Source of the DNA: Bacteroidales bacterium
GTDB taxonomy: Bacteria > Bacteroidota > Bacteroidia > Bacteroidales > VadinHA17
DNA length: 45,185 nt
Assembly: GCA_012519515.1 (NCBI GenBank)
Contig: JAAYQC010000137.1
Span: 1 to 45,185, forward strand
Direction of reading: 5' to 3'
The notes below the pieces were generated by a model. That model worked only from the letters and a program-made list of their open reading frames with translations, was not told the DNA's origin and did not search any database. Shown here in pieces: positions 43,121-45,185 of this stretch. The position numbers and the translations under genes are program-made. How positions within the stretch are numbered: the stretch's first letter is position 1; every line of letters starts with the position of its first letter.

Positions 43121-44890
43121 TTACTCTTTATCACTTGGCATGAAATACGATATTGGCCAAGACTCAAAAAGGGAGCGTTCCTCATTTGTTAGTGATTCAA
43201 AAATTATTTTTGATTGACCTATATTATCTAATAAAAGACATGTTGCAAGTTGTATCAGTTTGCTTTCTACACCAGTCTTTGTAAGTAATTCTCCTAACTC
43301 CAATTTTTCCTCTTTGGTGTATTTCCTTTTCCTTTTTATTAGTTGAAACTTGTTAATAATAGCTTCTGGGGTACCATTTGTTTTTTCGAGTATCCAACTG
43401 GAAAGAGATTCTAGGGCTTGGAATAAAGTTTCATCCTTAACAGAGGTTTTGTCATAATAGCTAAGAGCATTGATGAAATCAGCATTTGCAATATCGTAGA
43501 TTGCGGAATTCCCTTCCGCAATTCTTTCATAAGATGGGATTAAATCCTTGTAATCAACATTATTTGACATGATGAATCCTTCCCTGAAAAAGATAGAAAA
43601 GTATGATGTTGGAGCAATTTCATTATTGTCATTTTTTGCTATTATTCTAAATTTATTAGCGACCTTGAAGAAGTCATAAATCCTAACGCCTTTTTTATCC
43701 TTCTCAACAACAATCATAAAAGTATATGAGGCTACAGAAATTGTCATAATAGGCATTATTTGTTCTGGTGCTTTAATTACCTTTTCATGTATTAGCCCAT
43801 CAATTAATAGTTTGATTTTACTCCAGTCTGAATTTTCGAAGTACTCAATATTGATATCATGGTTTACTCCTAAGAACTTGAAGACGCTAATAGTATCCTT
43901 TAATAGAGTTGTTTTTTTAATTATATCACAATTGTTCTTTTGGTTAGGAGCTGCTATACTTAATTGTTTCTCGCCAATAAATAAAGTTTGATTTTTAATT
44001 AAATCATTTAGAAAGCATAGGCTTTTGTATCTCTCAGAGAGCATGATGCTTTTCTCCTCGTACTGTACTTCAATCTTATTATAGCGAAAGTCTAAATCTA
44101 AAGTAAATTCATTTCCGAATTTTATTGTTATTTTCTTTTTGTCGCTTGATGTTACAGTATAATGCGTAAAATACTCATTGTCATTAACTCTAATAGCATT
44201 GTTAATAGTCTGAGAGACAAATGTAATCTTGTATGATTGATCGCCAATAGGCAAGTGTACGTGTGGGCTAACTTCGGAATATAAGTATACCCCATTATTC
44301 ATCCTTCTAGTTATAGCTTCTTCTTCCTTGGGATTATAACTAATCGTCCAATTAATAGTTTGATATTTTTTAATAGCGTCTTCCAGGGTAATAATTGGGG
44401 AATCAGCAAATGAAGTTTGTCTTTTACAATCGCGATGAAAGTCCCTAAATTCGAACTCTAGTTCAGTAGTATTTGTGCTTAATGGGGCTAAACTTACATT
44501 TATTGTCTTTTGTTTATTTGCCTTGTTAATATACCTCTTGGCATCAATAGGGGCTATTTTTGCATAATATGGGACTTCTTCTAGTTCTTCTCCAACAATA
44601 TATACTAAGAAAAATATAACCCCTCCATCACGCATGTAATTCTTGAGATTAGTAATATTTATTGGATATGTTGTTTTATTCGGAATTTTGTCAACTTGCT
44701 TTCCCTTTACTTGTACAGGAATACGTTGGTAATTAGAACCATCTATGTCTTGTTCTAAATAAAGATGCCCGTCCCATACTGGTTCCTTGTCACCAACGGA
44801 AATACGAGGAAAAACCATATTACTTTTATTGAACCTATTGATAATGGCTAAAACTGCCGTATTCTCTATTTTTCCACTCTTCAACTTCAT
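43121..44890 (-). CDS. DUF4365-domain protein, nuclease-like fold, possible defence gene
   Basis: A 589-aa protein whose first ~140 residues match DUF4365, related to PD-(D/E)xK nucleases: Glu9, Asp40 in WDGHLYL and the Q-V-K triad (Gln60-Lys62) in PVQVKGKQ follow the E...D...QxK order. The remaining ~450 residues are unrecognised, rich in Asn, Lys and Ile, with helical stretches near the C-terminus. No signal peptide is seen. The gene is clearly more AT-rich than its neighbours, stands alone, and lies beside a probable transposase, all suggesting acquisition. DUF4365 proteins are often found in defence islands; an antiviral role here is inference. Confidence 0.78.
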   Translation of the reverse strand: MKLKSGKIENTAVLAIINRFNKSNMVFPRISVGDKEPVWDGHLYLEQDIDGSNYQRIPVQVKGKQVDKIPNKTTYPINITNLKNYMRDGGVIFFLVYIVGEELEEVPYYAKIAPIDAKRYINKANKQKTINVSLAPLSTNTTELEFEFRDFHRDCKRQTSFADSPIITLEDAIKKYQTINWTISYNPKEEEAITRRMNNGVYLYSEVSPHVHLPIGDQSYKITFVSQTINNAIRVNDNEYFTHYTVTSSDKKKITIKFGNEFTLDLDFRYNKIEVQYEEKSIMLSERYKSLCFLNDLIKNQTLFIGEKQLSIAAPNQKNNCDIIKKTTLLKDTISVFKFLGVNHDINIEYFENSDWSKIKLLIDGLIHEKVIKAPEQIMPIMTISVASYTFMIVVEKDKKGVRIYDFFKVANKFRIIAKNDNNEIAPTSYFSIFFREGFIMSNNVDYKDLIPSYERIAEGNSAIYDIANADFINALSYYDKTSVKDETLFQALESLSSWILEKTNGTPEAIINKFQLIKRKRKYTKEEKLELGELLTKTGVESKLIQLATCLLLDNIGQSKIIFESLTNEERSLFESWPISYFMPSDKE

Positions 44891-45027
44891 ATGACCATTC
44901 TGATAAATGGAGGTGCTAGTATTCTAAGTATGTATATTTTATGCGAATTAAGAGTTGAAATAGAATAAATTATTAACATATAAATACCTGAATGTCAATA
45001 AAATAAGTGATTTATATTTGATTAAAA

Positions 45028-45090
45028 CCTTGGGAATCAGTATATTAATGGATATATCTCACTTTATATCATTAATCATGATCCCCAAGG
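45028..45090. repeat. Long imperfect inverted repeat spanning the transposase start
   Basis: The left arm (45028-45050, CCTTGGGAATCAGTATATTAATG) pairs with the right arm (45070-45090), which ends ATCCCCAAGG, over about 20 bp with two or three mismatches. The spacer is 19 bases. The right arm includes the ATG at 45078. Such hairpins in insertion sequences can hide the start codon in read-through transcripts; it could also mark one IS end. Confidence 0.6.
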
Positions 45091-45185
45091 CGAAAGAACT
45101 CAAGTTAATCTCTATCTATTTGTATATCTGTGATATATTTGATTCAAGATTTAAAGGCACATGCCAGCGTTTCAGTAATAATAGC
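45078..45185 (+). CDS. Probable transposase, 5' fragment cut by the window end
   Basis: An ATG opens 36 codons without a stop to the last base of the window, so the gene continues outside. The peptide starts MIPKAKELKLISIYLYICDIF and continues DSRFKGTCQRFSNNS. From memory this resembles the N-terminus of Bacteroidota insertion-sequence transposases, in which an IYxYICD...CQRFSNN pattern precedes the catalytic domain; the IS family cannot be fixed from this part. The hairpin over its start codon supports the mobile-element reading. Confidence 0.55.
   Translation, partial: MIPKAKELKLISIYLYICDIFDSRFKGTCQRFSNNS

Noticed and set aside
42937-43185. 82-aa minus-strand ORF in the G-poor tract
   Set aside because: It overlaps the end of the DUF4365 gene, and its content follows from the skewed base use rather than any family.

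Overview
The window reads as chromosomal DNA from an anaerobic Bacteroidota, most likely of the Bacteroidales/Marinilabiliales type. The reasons are a DUF2490 barrel, Ser-type sulfatases with an anaerobic sulfatase-maturating enzyme, a LytS/LytTR two-component pair, a large fused FtsX permease, a GH78 rhamnosidase, many oxygen-sensitive Fe-S proteins, and the weak or absent Shine-Dalgarno sequences typical of the phylum. I see no rRNA, tRNA or CRISPR array. Family calls come from reading motifs in the translations; no database search was run.

Layout. (1) 1-5.6 kb is a rhamnose locus: GH78 alpha-L-rhamnosidase (minus strand), then rhaM mutarotase, an FGGY sugar kinase and a DUF2490 protein (plus strand). 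Rhamnose isomerase, aldolase and permease genes are absent. Two very short ORFs (40 and 26 codons) sit where such genes might have been. (2) 5.6-23.0 kb is one long minus-strand gene train, mostly with overlapping or abutting ends. It encodes five beta-propeller proteins (four BamB/PQQ-like, one NHL-like; four carry N-terminal membrane segments), a 59-aa Cys-rich membrane peptide missing from the ORF track, a Tat-type exported ferredoxin, a NapH-like membrane polyferredoxin, a NuoE-NuoF fusion with C-terminal ferredoxin clusters, and a short NuoG/HydA-like Fe-S protein without a catalytic domain. After a 104-bp gap come a GT4 glycosyltransferase and an ABC ATPase/FtsX pair. (3) 23.2-25.0 kb is a LytS-type kinase and LytTR regulator. 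(4) 25.2-31.5 kb is a second minus-strand operon that looks like an unusual terpenoid pathway: a ferredoxin, a radical SAM enzyme, a DUF116-polyprenyl diphosphate synthase fusion, a short alpha/alpha-barrel protein and a class II terpene cyclase with a DADD motif. (5) 31.8-42.7 kb is a sulfated-glycan locus: four sulfatases, all with serine at the formylglycine position, plus anSME, a Tat-type Gfo/Idh/MocA oxidoreductase and a GH3 lipoprotein. It ends at a strong bidirectional terminator. (6) 42.8-45.2 kb is an AT-rich, accessory-looking end: a G-poor non-coding stretch, a DUF4365 nuclease-like protein and the first 36 codons of a probable transposase whose start codon lies inside a long inverted repeat.

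How they may work together (inference). In region 2, NADH oxidised at the NuoEF fusion could pass electrons through the NuoG-like protein to the NapH-like membrane protein and on to the exported ferredoxin, with the propellers as periplasmic scaffolds or partners. No known terminal catalytic subunit is present, so donor and acceptor are unknown. In region 4 the fused synthase would make a polyprenyl diphosphate, the DADD protein would cyclise it by protonation, and the radical SAM/ferredoxin pair would tailor it. These two operons are the best candidates for undescribed systems.
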